A DNA stretch of 64,000 nucleotides from Apiotrichum sp. Y4204 (GCA_025531455.1 JAMYHL010000035.1:682001-746000), one strand, 5' to 3'. Counted from the first letter of the stretch, positions 34,630-46,923 are shown. Numbers and translations: made by a program. Notes: generated by a model not told the origin, from the letters alone.

Positions 34630-37600
34630 CTACTGGTCCTTCTTTGTGACCTCGTCCAGCTCGGGCAGCACAGCCGCTGCCTTTACCTTCTCCTCCTCCG
34701 CGCGGCGCTTCTCGCGGCGCTCGCGACCGCGCGTGACCATCTCGGCCGGCTCGAGGTCCGCAAACAGATACTTGCAGACGTTCTCAATAATGAAGCAGCC
34801 GCCAAAGTCGAGGATCATGGCGGCGGCAAGGCGGAAGCGGAAGCTCCACGCCATGTCGACAAGCTGCAGCCACGAGTTGAGCTCGGGGAGAATGTCGAGC
34901 GCGCCAGAGTATGCCACGGACGCGGCGCCGACGAGACCGAGGTACAGGGGGCGGTTCTCACGAATACCCTCACGGAAGGGGCGGCCCTGGAAGTTGAGGA
35001 CAAAGGTCGACACCTGCTGCGAAAGACCAAGGAGGTAGATGGCGGTGTTGAGGAGGGTGGGCTCGAACTTCTTCTCGAGATCAATCTCGCCGCGGTCCTC
35101 GATCGACTTGGACAGGTCGGTAACGTACATCAGAGCCGCAATGTGAATCGCAAACTGAAGGAGCACCGACAGCAGCACATAAAGGTTGAAAATGTTGCCG
35201 AGCGGGCGCTCGCGGGAGAGCTTCTCAACCGGCTTGGCGCGCGAGATACACAGGAAGCACACCGACATGAGCATGCCGTTGATGGTGACCTGGTAGTCGC
35301 CAAACTTGATGCCGTCGAGGTACTGAACTGAGAGCGAGTAGGCGGTAATGAGACAGTTGAGGGCGAGAATCTTGTACATTTGGATAGTGGCGACAAGGGT
35401 GCAGCGGCCCTGGCGGACAATGTGCGAGATGGCGGCAACATTAGACAGCTTGGAGGTGAAGGGAGCAGCGCACGAAGCGTCGCCGAGCTTGATCTGGGGA
35501 ACCTCCTGGCCGTCATCCAGGTCTGCGAGCTTGCCAGTGATGGTGTCGAGGTCAAACTTGGTCATCGGGTTCTGCTTGCGAGCCTCCTGGTGGTTTGTAG
35601 CGACCTCCTCCTGGGCCTTGACGAGGTCGGGGTACACCTCGCGGAGAGCAGCAGGAACAGGCGGAGGAGGCTGGTTGAAGCGGGCGGAAATCTTGCACTG
35701 CTGCTCGTATACCTTCTTGAGACGCTCGTTGCGCTGGTGCTCGGCAATGGCCTTGAGGTCGGCGTCCGTGCCGTCAAGAAGGGCGACACCGATGTGAGCC
35801 TGCTTGAGGGCACCAACATCATTGGTACCGTCACCAGCCATAAGAGTAGTGTAGCCGAGCTCACGCAAAGTACCAACAATGTACTCCTTCTGCGAGGGCG
35901 AGACACGAGCGTAGACCCAGGTGTGCGACACGAGGTCCTTCCACGAGGGGAGGAACTCGAACGCGCGAACAGCAGCGCCAGTAATGCAAATGTCGTAGTC
36001 GCGGAGAATTTCCGGGTCAATGGGCTTGGTCGTGTCGACGGGAATGATCCTGGTCTCCTCGACATTCCGCCAGACAAGGTCCTCGGAGGAGCCCTCCTTG
36101 AGGTCCAGGATCATGACGTCGCGGTCGACAATCTCGACATCGCGGGCAACGTGCACGGCCGTGAGGGGGTTGTCACCAGTGATCATGATGCAGCGGTGCG
36201 AAGAGTCGGCGAGCATCTTGAGAGTCTCGACGGCGTCGGGCTTGAGAGGGCAGTGGAACACGAGGAATCCAGCAAACTCGAGCTTGGACTCGACGTCGGA
36301 ACGGTGGATCTGGTTGATCTTGTCGGGCTGAACGTTCATAGACTTGATACCAAGGGCCAGCACGCGCGATCCGCGGCGAGTGTAGTAGCGGTAGGTATCG
36401 TCGTAGAACTCGGGAACGTGGGTGTACATTGTCTTCAGCGTCTCCGGCGCGCCCTTGACGGCAGCAATCCATTTGCGGCCGCCGGCATCGGTGACAGACG
36501 AGATGGTGGACATGCGCTTGAGGGCAGACGAGAACTGGAAGCGACGACGGATGTGGATCTGGTACTTGTGAACCGCGTCCTTCGAGTTGGGCATAACATT
36601 GTCGCCCCGCGAGAGCTTCCAGTCGAGGGCCTGGAGAGTGGTTTTCTCCATGGGGTCACCAACAATGGTGTCGTCGTCGAGAAGGACAAGCGCATGAGCA
36701 GCAGCGAGGGTGAGTGTCGTCTCCTTCGAGGTCTCGGTGATGTTGACGAGCTTCTTGGGGTCGACGCCATCAACACCGCAAACACCCTCGACAACGAGGT
36801 CCTCGCCAGTAATGGTACCGGTCTTGTCGAAGCAGCACACGTCCACACGGCCGGCGAAGGGAATGCGGAAGGGCTCAGTGCAGAAAATGGCAAACTTCTG
36901 GAGGGCGACAAGCGAGGCGTTGACAGCAAGCGAGAGCTCCATAGGAAGCTCGGGAGGAACGACCGAGGTGATAATCAGAACACAGTCGAGAAGGAGCTTG
37001 CCCTTGGCCATGCCGCGCCTGTTGCCGTGGATCCAAACATAGGCCGAGGCAGCGATGGCGAAAATAAGGAGGAAGAGAATGAAGAGGAAGGACTCAAAGT
37101 TGTTGGCCGAGACACGCTCCGTAGAGAAGATCATGGTCCGAACGAGCTGTCCCTGGGTGGTGCCAAAGCCGGTGCGAAGAACAACAGCAAGGCAGCCGCC
37201 GTCGGGAGTCTTGATGCCCTCGGCTCCCTCAGGCTGCTGCACCTGGAGGGCCTTGGTACCGGAGAAGAGAACCGAGTTGCGGTCGGCACCGTTCATGTCG
37301 AGAGTGTCAGTCGGCTCACGGAGTTCAATGCTCTCCTTGAGAAGCGGAGTAGACTCTCCCGAGAGCATGGCCTCGTTGACAATACAGGTTCCGCGGAGGA
37401 GGAGGAGGTCGCAGGGAATGCCGGAGTCGGGCTTGGTGCGGAGGATGCTGACGACGTCTCCCGGGACGAGATCCGACGAAATGACCTCCGTCCACTTGCC
37501 GTCACGGAGAGCCTGGACAGGGTAGGGCGTGACGCTCATGGTGCGGAACTCGGTCAGAGTGCGCACACGCTGGAACACAACGGTGCACTCAAACACGACG

Positions 37601-38437
37601 AGCATGAAAGCAGTGAAGAGGGAGTAGTACCAGTACTCGTCGAGGCACCAAAGGGCGACGCAGAACATCTGGAAGACGAAGAACGGCGCGACGGCGTGCT
37701 CGGCGAAGAGCTCGGTGAACTTGGGGATCGGGATATGGCACTCGTTGGGGCCGTACATCGCCTTGAGCGAGTCAAGCACAGGCAAGTTGAGCTTGGCAAG
37801 CGCGCTGCTCTTCGCGACCGGGTGGGTAAGGATACCCTTGGCGTGCTGGAACTCAGACAGGGGCGGCGACGAGTCGCACGGGTACGGAATGGGGGCGAAA
37901 GAGGGCTCCTCGGCGTTCTCGAGGTAAACATACGTGTCGCGCTGGTAGTTGAACGAGTATGTCGGCTTCTCCTCGCCGGGCGCGGTCTTCGCGTCGAGCG
38001 GCACCATCTCACCCTTGCCGCGACCCTTGGTCGGCACGACGCGCACGTAGCTCGCCTTGGCGAGCGAGTTCGCGCGGCGGTAGCAGATGTGTGCGCGGAC
38101 GGCATTGCTCCAGCGCGTGATCAGGAAGCTGAGTATGTGGCCGGCGAAGAGGAGGACGCAGTAGATGAACGTCCACTCCTCGGACACAACCCAGTCATCG
38201 TAGCGGTGGTAGTAGGCGTAGTAGAATACGGGGTAGAGAGCTGATGGTCAGCAAACATGTGGGTAACTACGCGCCATCACGACTCACAGAGGAAGGGAAG
38301 GCCGTAGATGCGAAGATGGATCGGGATGGGGTTCAGCAAGCTGATCCAATCGATCTCGGCGGACGTAATGGGCGGCCGCGATGGACTGTAGTCAGCAACT
38401 GTGGTTTACAAGTGGGCGCCAGCACTCACTCGCTCAT
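34630..38437 (-). CDS. SPF1: P5A-type ATPase (Spf1), ER transmembrane-helix dislocase
   Basis: Exons 38430-38437 (8 nt), 38288-38385 and 34630-38240 encode 1238 residues, the usual P5A length. Introns are 44 and 47 nt. The spliced N-terminus is MSDPSRPPITSAEIDWISLL, followed by LYPVFYYAYYHRYDDWVVSEEW, which matches the P5A-specific membrane entry. Key P-type motifs: MLSGESTPLLKE (actuator), CCFDKTGTITGEDLVVEG (phosphorylated Asp about 507), KGAPETL (nucleotide domain) and MAGDGTNDVGALKQAHIGVAL (hinge). Known role: removes mis-inserted membrane helices from the ER and affects Mn2+ and sterol homeostasis. An antisense frame of 954 codons overlaps the gene but is a compositional shadow. Confidence 0.96.
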
Positions 38438-38918
38438 CGTGGGCAGATAGAGAGGCGGGGATGAGCCGGTCGCGCTATCTGTCGAGGATGTTGGTTCGGG
38501 TGGCCAACGGGTTTGATGTTGTGGGTGATGAAGATGAAGAGCAAATGACCACCCAGAAATAAGGTTCCACCACTCTCTACTTTTTCCATTCCACAACCGA
38601 CAGGACACCAAGCGGGGGAGTGTCGCCTGGTGGTGAACGCCGTGGAACCCTCCACCCCCACATGGACCACCTCGATCGCCGCCGGCCGAATGGATGAAAT
38701 GACGGACATCTACTTGCTCTCCGTCTATCCCCAAAGCCTCACTCCACGTCGAGCTTCGTCGTCTCACGAGATCACGATGCGTGGACACGCAAGCGCACGA
38801 TCAAGCACCCCACCATACCACCGCAGACCAAACATACATCGCTTAATGGCCAAGGTCCCTCGGACTCGAGACTTTTCATTGCAGTGTGGATGACCATGCT
38901 GGACGTCTGTAGGCTATG

Positions 38919-39102
38919 CGGCGGCTTGGTGGAAACGGTGAGAGCAATACAATGATAGGAGATCTCTTTCGATATTGCTGTGAGCAGCCGGACCACCCGG
39001 ACAAAGGAGATGCGGGGTGGATTCAGGTGGTCCAGCCGCTCACAGCTATATCCAACGACATTACCTATCATTGTCTTACGATCACTGTTTACACCGCGCC
39101 GG
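38919..39102. repeat. Imperfect inverted repeat (palindrome) with about 75-80-bp arms
   Basis: The left arm includes CAATGATAGG (38950 region) through GCTGTGAGCAGCCGGACCACC. The right arm, read on the other strand, has CAATGATAGG through GCTGTGAGCGGCTGGACCACC. The best 48 bp of the arms match at about 40 positions, and similarity continues outward through AAACGGTGAG versus AAACAGTGAT. About 25-30 bp separate the arms. The transcript of either strand would fold into one long hairpin. There is no coding capacity. Confidence 0.8.
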
Positions 39103-39694
39103 CCCCGGTCCATCCCCCGCAGGAGCAGATTCTGCAAGAACTGATGAATCCTTCATCACTGATGACGTGCGCAACAACGCAATTGCGCGAGGGATTCCTC
39201 TCAAGTCGCCATCCACGTCCTGGCCTCCATTTGCTGTACATCAGCTCTCTGGGAAGTTTGATCGTTTGCAGCTCACCTGATCCACTGACATGATGTACTG
39301 ACAAGGCATTTGGTATGTTTTGCCATACAGTACTGGGTAGCGTAACAATGCATTGCGCGCTGTGAGTGACATTTATAACGATCCATCTTGCGGGAATCTT
39401 GTCCAACTCGATCCGAGCAGAGCAGACCCGATGCGTCAATTCGAGATCTTACCGCGGACCGTGTGGGGGTGCCTCTTGACGCTGTTTGAATGTCGCGAAG
39501 TCGTTCGACATCCACTGAGAAATAGCTCGTCAAATGAGCTCAATATTCACGCCTATCAACATCAGGCTGGCCGTGCCGCATAAAACATGCTGAAGACGCT
39601 CTTCCTCCGATGTTCATCTACTACAGCTAAATGCATCGCGTGGAAAATACGGGGGATACAGGGGTCTCTTCTCAGCCGAAAAAGAATTACAATA

Positions 39695-40146
39695 TTATTT
39701 ATACAGTACAGGAGTGCAAGAAATCACAACCCGGCACTGGGTGTTTCCTTCAGCTAACGGCCCGCCTTGATTGAACAGCCTACACTTGTGTGTCGTCGTC
39801 TCTCCGCCGTTCGGCCCCGGGACATATCCAACACCGCCATTCTTCCAGCCGCCATCGTTGTAGGTGAACTCGAGATTGCGGTGGTCTCCTGCTCGCTGCC
39901 CTCCGGGAACGCTGAACCGCAAACTGTCGACGACGGGGCTCACACAGCTCTTGTGCTCGGGCCGTGACGGCGTCATCTTGAAGTGCGTATCGAATGGCTC
40001 GTAGCGGTCGGGATCGTCAGGATGTAGGTGTCGGTGCAGTACAGGACGTTGCACATTGTCTTGCGGCCCCCGCCATCCGGGGAAATTGGGCTTGCGGCCA
40101 CAAGAGATGCGCTCATGGCAAGGAGGAGAGCCGAGGGAAACATCAT
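39695..40146 (-). pseudogene. Frame-broken small secreted cysteine protein
   Basis: Starting at the ATG at 40146, one frame gives a clear signal peptide (MMFPSALLLAMSASLVAA) followed by MCNVLYCTDTY, then runs into a different, non-matching tail and stops. From about 40030 downward another frame carries the continuation: DPDRYEPFDTHFK, SLRFSVPGGQRAG, LEFTYNDGGWKNGGVGYVPG and CRLFNQ, ending VLYK at 39695. Joined, they would form a secreted protein of about 145 residues with six cysteines. A one-base indel near 40015-40030 separates the halves, and no splice pair there restores frame cleanly. It may be a real pseudogene or a sequencing error. The family is not recognised. Confidence 0.5.
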
Positions 40147-41847
40147 GCCTGATTTGGGATTTGTATCGGTGCTGGAGGTGCGTTGGTGTTCGGTTGATGC
40201 GTTGATGATGGATTGGTTTACTGAGTTTGCTGAGTTATTCGTTCTGTCGGGAATGTCGAAGCCTGTGATGGTGTTCTGTCTTGTATGTGCTTCTTATACG
40301 TTGTCTCTGGAAAATTATTGGACGCGCGCCGTCATGTCATTACGACGGCTCTACATCCTCCTTCTCGGCTTCTCCGTGCGTCCACCGTTGCTACAGATTG
40401 TGTCTGGAGATGATTATGCCTTACCGCGTACAAGCCAACGAAGCATGCAGTGTGTACAGTACCGGCACTACGTTTCCTGCCGGCTGAACACGGTGGCTTA
40501 GGCACCAATATCTACAATCCGGGAGGATAAAGGCGAGAGACCGAAGTTGGGGCCGTGCTCGCTTCTGACTATCCAACCATCAGGAAACGCAGCACGCCAG
40601 CCGGCCCCAAACGCAGTATCTCTGATTTTCTGGCTCCTCAGCCTCTCTTGCTCACCAGTTCACTGTGAGCGGCCTGCCCAATTGCACAAGCTGCACATGC
40701 TCATGGATAGCTTTTGGCGTATTGGTACACCGGATCCTACCGGTCTTCCCGGGCAACTTTCCGAGCATAAGGCAGTGATAGGAGCTCGCCGATAACCAGG
40801 GCGAAGCGAGCATCATCACAGTGCCACAGGCATCAAGATTTGCATTGACCGTGGAGCAGAGTCCTACTCTACCGTTCGTCGTTCGTCCAGGAGTAAGGAC
40901 CGGTCGGGTTGATTAATGCCCATTGCACGTAACCGTTCGCGAGATCACACATCTGACTCACGGGGGCACTTGTCGCGATCTCAGCCTTTCCCTGCTTGAC
41001 CGCCACAACGTACTGCCTGGCTCATTGTTATGGGAACGCGACACGGTTCCAAGTCCGGGTTGTCCTCGTGCTTGTAGCAGCCTGGCCCGTCCACAACCGC
41101 GTTCGATCAAGGCACTTGGATCTTTTGGACCTTGCTGAACGCTGGACGCGTGCAGGCGCGTCGCGTTCAGTTGCAGCCAACACTGAATGACGTATGCTGT
41201 GATACTGTGGGGCGTGGCTGCTGGCTGGCTGGGCTGGCGATTTGTGGCTGGCAGACCCAATTTGTTGGCAATTGGCTGAACACGCTCCATTAATTAGATT
41301 ATTTTGCCTCCGCTAATGTCCTACGCCCTCTAAAACTGGCCCTTTTGACTCCAGATTAGGTTAAGGTAAATACACAGCCTTTGCTGTGTACAGCTGTGTT
41401 AGCTGTGTTCAGCTGAAACGGGGGGGAGGAGCTAATAAGTATTTGCGTGCCACGTCTGTATTGGTCTTGTCATTAGGAGTTACTATCAACTTTCTTCTGA
41501 ATGCTAAAGGCGTGATTAGCCAGGCGGTAATATCTATCATATCTAACCCCGCCAGCCCCTCATATTCCTCTGTCCCTGAGCCATTAGCCAGCTACCATCA
41601 TCTCCCCTCCACATCTCTCACCCTCCAGCACACCACTCGCGTCCCCTCGGCCTCGACATCATCGGCATCTTCCATCCTTTCACGTCCATCCCCAAGCTCC
41701 ACTCTCCATCCATCTCATCTCAGACACTCGACCGCATCGCTCCTTCGCTTCATTCGACTCGAGGACAAAAACACCCCTACAGCCAAAGGGATAGACTACG
41801 CGCCACAGTTTACCTCCCGTCCACCTCCACCACACGCTCCCGCCGCG

Positions 41848-43129
41848 ATGAACATTTTCCGTTTCCTCGGTAAGTCGTAACTCCAGGCATCGGGTCGAGG
41901 CAAGTTCCGAAACCGCGCGGTGATGGCGACGATGGGCGCGGATGGGGGATGGAATCTGCGTTGCAGAGTCGCCGGCGCGAGGAGCTAATTCGCGGCGATG
42001 CGTGGCAGCGAGAAGGCTGGCAAAGGCGGGCATCGGCCGGCGAACAGCGGTTGCGTTGTCGCGCGTGCGAGCGGTTCAGTGCGGTTGGAAGCGCTGCTTG
42101 GCTGGGAGTTTGGGAACGCACGACTGGACATCTCGTAGAGTGTGTTCTGGACTGGAGCGCCGTGGATCGCTACATTGGTGCGATCATGGATCCAGAGCAG
42201 TATGCTTTGCGCGAGGAATCCTTTGTTGTGGCCTATCCTACGCGATCTGGCTGCAATTCGCGCCTGGCCACAGGTTTACTCATCTGCTGTTTGTTGTGTG
42301 TTTCCTGCACACTGTCTCGGTTTCAGCAGGCCCGAGACGGACATGACAAGCTCCCAATTCCCCATTGTTTGCTCGTTACTAACCCCCACAGCCGACCTGT
42401 CGCATCTCGCGTCCATCTTCATCTTGTTGCACAAGATGACGAAGACGCGGTCGTGCCGCGGCATCTCGTTCAAGTCGCAGGCGCTGTACCTGACTGTGTT
42501 TGTGACACGATACTTGGACCTGTTCACGTCCTTTGTGAGCATCTACAACACGACGATGAAGCTCTTCTTCATCGGCTCGACAGCGTACGCGCTCTACCTC
42601 ATGAAGTTCAAGTTCCGCCCCACCCAGGACCCCGCCCTCGACACCTTCAACGTGTGGTACATTGTCGGCCCCTCGGTTGTTCTCGGCCTCATCTTCAACT
42701 ACGCGTTTACCTTTATGGAGATTACCTGGAGCTTCTCCATCTGGCTCGAGAGCGTCGCCATCCTCCCCCAGCTCTTCATGCTCCAGCGCACCGGCGAGGC
42801 CGAGACAATCACGACCCACTACATTGCCGCGCTTGGTCTCTACCGTGGTCTCTACATCCCCAACTGGATCTACCGGTGAGAAATAGCATCTGTTATCAGC
42901 GTCTTCTGGTCGCTTACACCCAGCTACTTCACCGAGGGCGCGTTTGACCCCATCGCCGTCACCGCCGGTATTATCCAGACTGCCATCTACGCTGACTTTG
43001 GATACATCGTGAGTTGCCCCGGAGGACATGGCGTCGCCGGCCTTCAGACGACATCCATGAGCCATGCTAACTTGTCCCCAGTACGTCACCAAGGTTCTCC
43101 GCGGACAGAAGTTCGAGCTCCCGGCCTAA
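41848..43129 (+). CDS. ERD2: KDEL/HDEL receptor Erd2
   Basis: Seven-helix Golgi receptor that returns escaped ER proteins carrying C-terminal HDEL/KDEL. Exons 41848-41869, 42392-42875, 42924-43008 and 43082-43129 encode 212 residues, the standard length. Spliced N-terminus: MNIFRFLADLSHLASIFILLHK. Family blocks follow: KTRSCRGISFKSQALY, VFVTRYLDLFTSFVS, YNTTMKLFFIG, WSFSIWLESVAILPQLFML, and HYIAALGLYRGLYIPNWIYRYFTEG. The C-terminal tail ends VLRGQKFELPA. The first intron (522 nt) is ten times longer than most here and sits after only 22 coding bases. The other introns are 48 and 73 nt. Confidence 0.97.
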
Positions 43130-43477
43130 ACCGCCGCCGCACTCCTACCGTCGGAAGAAAAGCGCGCCCGCGGCGCAGAGCACATGGGCTGAGCGCGCAC
43201 TGCGCACTTCGCTCGCTCCTTGCTGGAGTATGTGCCGCGTGGACCCCACCCCATCCCATACCCTCTGCGCCTGTCGGGCGCGACCATAGAATAAATGACA
43301 GATGCATGATCGACATGTATGGCATGGAAGATGCAGTGATGAAGTGGAAGAAGTTATAATGCAACAACGGTGCGGGCCGTAAGGGCTACAAAATACAGAA
43401 GATGGCGTCAGGTGTCGGCAGGGCAAGACATGATTGTTCGGGCAGGGTGCACTTGCAAGGAAAAGGATACTGCCCTT
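43130..43477. other. Convergent intergenic region
   Basis: 348 bp between the ERD2 and GATA-factor 3' ends; nothing recognisable. Confidence 0.5.
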
Positions 43478-46010
43478 TTACTGCGCGGGCGACGCGGCGG
43501 GGAACGAGTTGAATAGCGCGAGCAGGTCGTCATTGTTCGTCTCCCCAAATTTGGCAAGCAACTCATGGAGGACATCGCCTTCCTCGGCGCGGACCTCGTT
43601 GCGCAGCCCCGAGCGACGGGGCGGAGAAATCTTGCCCTCGGAGGGCGAGTAGTCGTGCGCGGGGGAGGCAGACGGCGAAGAGAGGAGGAGGACCGAGTGC
43701 GGGAGGTTGGAAGGCAACGACGGCGGCGACGAGGGGGGCAGGTTGGAGAAGTCGAACGGCGACGAGTGCGAGGCAAGGTCAAAGTCGCCCATTGACGAGG
43801 TGCGCTGGAAGAGCTGGGAGAAGACGTCGTCGTCAGAGGTGGCGCTTGCGAACGGGAGCTCGTCGCCTTCGTCGGGCTGCTCGCGCACGGCCGAGGACAC
43901 GTTCAGTTCCGAGACGCGCGGCGTCTCCCGCGTGCTTCCCGGCATCGCGAAGCCGTCGACATTGAAAAAGGCCGACAGGTCCGTGTTCCAGTTGACGGTG
44001 CTCGGCGGGGCTGGCGCGTCGTCGCTGAGCGGCATGGCGAGGGACGGGAGCGAGGTGTCGAGAAGCCGGCGCAGAGCGGTGTTGGGGCTCTCCGCGACGG
44101 CTGCCGAAGTGGTTGACGCGGGTGTGGAAACAGGAGCGTCGAGTGGCTGCGCCCATCCGCCAGGCGAGCTCGCGGCGATATTTGTCGAAGCCGCGAACTT
44201 TGCATTGCGGACTGCGGTCTTGGGAGCAGAGGTGGACGGCGACGTCTTCGGGACGACCTTGGGCGGGGGCGGGGCGGCCTTCGCACGGGTAGTCGGCGGG
44301 GGCGGAGGGGGCGCCTTGGCCTTACGCTGGTCCGCGATACGCTGGGCATCCTTCTCGACCACCTGAGTGAGGGTGCGCTTGAGCCCGCGATCCTTGTTGG
44401 CCGCCTCCTTCTTTGCCTTGGCGGCGCGTCCGCGGCGGACGGGCTCTTCATCGCCGGTCGTCCAGAACTCTTTAGGGCGCATGGTCCGCGTCTTGTTGTA
44501 CCACAGCCCACAGGCGTTGCAGACGCGCACGCTTGCGCCGTCGTCGCTCTTTTTCGTGCGCCACACGCTGCTCCGCGTGGTGCTGCAGTTCGAGCACTTG
44601 AGAGCGCTGTTGTCCTTGTCATCAAAGCGCGCGCGCTTTGTCACGTTCTCCTCATCCTTCTTCGCCATCGTCGGCAGTGGCGCGCCCGTGATCTGCTCAA
44701 GCATCTGCAAGAACGCGCCGTTCTTTAGCAGCTCCTTAACCTTCTCCTGGGTAAGGTCTTCTGCCTTTGGTAGCGCGACGCCGGCGCGAGTTGGCGTCGA
44801 GGATGGGTGGGGCACGTTCATGTCGACGGAGGATAATGTGCGCTCCTCGTCAGACTTGCGCTTCCGTGGACGCCCACGCCCTGAAGACGGCATCGGCGCG
44901 CGGCTCGAAGCCGATGCGGCAGATGATGGGGGGTTGGATGTACTGCATGTGCGTGCTGGCGTTGTGATGCGCGGGAGGCCAATGGATGGCGCGTGCTGCA
45001 GTGGGCGTTGCTCGGTAATCGGGCGGCGGGGGGGATGGGATGGTGTGGTGGATGGAGCTGGTGGCTTGGGAGGCGGCGCAAGACAGCCAGCCTGTGCAGC
45101 AGCCTGGCCATTCTCAACGGTGGGATGCAAAGGAGGAGGGAAGGTCGCGGGACCTGGCACGGCCGACTTGAGGCCGAGCGATATCTCTATTCCCCACACC
45201 TGTCCATCGCTGGCTGCATTACTCCCAATGCAGTCTGCCAGAGCCTGGAGGCCAGATCCGACGTCAGAGGCTCCGACGGCCGCAAACTCGTGGCGGCGCA
45301 CAATTCGGCCAGTGATGAGGGTGCTGCCCTGTGAGGGCTCGTCAAGCGCCCAGCTCACGAGGCCCTTGCCGGTCCACACCTCTCCTGGTGGTGCGCGCGA
45401 CGGGGATGAACGTATCTCTGAGCGTATCTCGGACACTGGGGCGGCGCGTGACCGGCGGAGGTACGTTTCGCGGGGATCCAGTACGTAGAGCGAGAGATCT
45501 GGTGTCCCAGGGTGGTTGGGGTGGAGTTCTGGGCTGCATGTTAGTTTGAGGATAAGGAGAAGGCTGGCCGAGGGTGGACGCGTCGGCCATTGACATTGAC
45601 CCCGTCAGGAGCGGCGCTGCCTCGCACCAGGGCGACATGAAACTGGATGCGGGTTGGATGCACCAACCACTACTCACCTCGCGAGCATAATCCCCTGAAT
45701 GACAGTCTTGAGGTAGATTGCCCCCCACGCCTCGTCCTGCCCGTCGACCTTGGAGCCGGCGTTGGGGTGGACATAGACTTGCTGCTTTGATGTAAAGACG
45801 GTGGAAAATGTCTGCGACGACGACTGCAGGTGGTAGGACACCTGGACTGCAGGGCCGGGTCAGCATCCTGAATGAGAAACTGCGGCCAGCCATGACGCGT
45901 ATATACACCATGGAGTGAAGGACGCGTCGTGCAGCATGCAACACAAAAGACGACTTACCCGGCAACGAGTGGATCTTGTTCGGAGCCAGCGGCTCGACGG
46001 GTTTACTCAT
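43478..46010 (-). CDS. GATA-type zinc-finger transcription factor with a conserved-looking N-terminal domain
   Basis: Exons 45959-46010, 45678-45846 and 43478-45533 (introns 112 and 144 nt) encode 758 residues. The zinc finger at about 387-415 reads CSNCSTTRSSVWRT, then a Gly/Ser loop, then VRVCNACGLWYNKTRTMRP. Spacing is C-x2-C-x21-C-x2-C, longer than the usual 17-20. The N-terminal ~180 residues are ordered-looking (VQVSYHLQSSSQTFSTVFTS, DEAWGAIYLKTVIQGIML, GEVWTGKGLVSWALDEPSQG) and I cannot name this domain. The middle and C-terminal parts are Pro/Ser/Ala-rich, with a basic RGRPRKRK segment resembling an AT-hook/NLS before the finger. The C-terminal tail is acidic and hydrophobic (SPFDFSNLPPSS, FGETNNDDLLALFNSF), like an activation domain. 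A TATA box precedes the gene. Confidence 0.85.
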
Positions 46011-46923
46011 CGTGACGTGGACAAGGACGGTGAAGGATGGGCACGTAAGGGGACCCAGGCCGCGTTGGGGGTGACGCGACTTGACTGGGTGAGGGGAGGG
46101 CGAATGGGTGAGTGGGTGGGAGGATGAATGGTGGGGGTCACGGTTTCTTGCTCGTCGCTTCTCGGCGCGCGTTCGGGGGTCCTTATATATGCAGAGCAAG
46201 GGATGGATAGTGAAAAGTAAGTGAATGATGGAGTATTGTGCAATGTCGAGATGCGGATGAATGATGACAAGATGAGGATGGGCCAGAATGGACGCGTCGC
46301 AAAATGAGTGTTGAAAGGAAACAGGGCGCAAAGTGGGACTCGGAGTGTCCTGTCGGATGGACTGGCAGCTGGCAGCCCGCTGGCCGCTGGCCGCTGGGGT
46401 GTGGCACTGCCATATGGGTACAGGACGCGGTGGCCGGTGGCTCCTGAAAAATGACTTTTCAATAAAATATCAGTCGCGTCGCAAACGTACACAGCGGAAG
46501 CAGATTTCTGGGTACAGGGCACGCGGGCGCGCCAGTAGTTGTGCGCATTCGGTGATGATGTTTTATGACCCTTTTTACCGCTTCGGGAGATGCACTGGCA
46601 AGATGCACTGGCGACAGAAGTAGGCATCAAGGGACGCGCCTCTCATGTTTACTCAGAGAGGACGCGAGGACGATATGCTCAGGCTGGCCAATGTACGCAG
46701 TTTGAGCAGCTGATCAAGATTTGTGTACAGTGCAGAGCGCAGAGAGACATGCGTGTATGCGCAACCACAGTCAGTCACACGTGGACTACCACAGCTCGCG
46801 CACCCACACGCTCATCTCGCCCTTTACAGTCCGCAGCTTGTCGTGTGCGTACATTGGTACATCGCAATCCCCGTAGTGTACATATGTCTAAGTCGTCCCC
46901 TTGCACCGGCCACGCTTTCCTGT
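46011..46923. other. Intergenic region upstream of the GATA factor
   Basis: 913 bp: GATA-factor promoter and UTP11 3' end. It holds the TATA box listed separately and no gene-like frame. Confidence 0.5.
46181..46191 (-). promoter_or_regulatory. TATA box of the GATA factor gene
   Basis: The minus strand reads CATATATAAGG about 170 bp before the start codon; a strong consensus match, rare among the promoters in this window. Confidence 0.6.

Larger units (their letters stand above)
38438..41847. other. Divergent intergenic region, SPF1 / ERD2
   Basis: About 3.4 kb. It contains a large imperfect palindrome (38919-39102) and the broken small secreted-protein gene (39695-40146). Outside these I see only short frames. 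Confidence 0.5.

Noticed and set aside
35380..38244. 954-codon open frame on the plus strand opposite SPF1
   Set aside because: It mirrors the strongly biased codons of SPF1, has no domain, and is Glu/Arg/Val-rich as expected of an antisense shadow.
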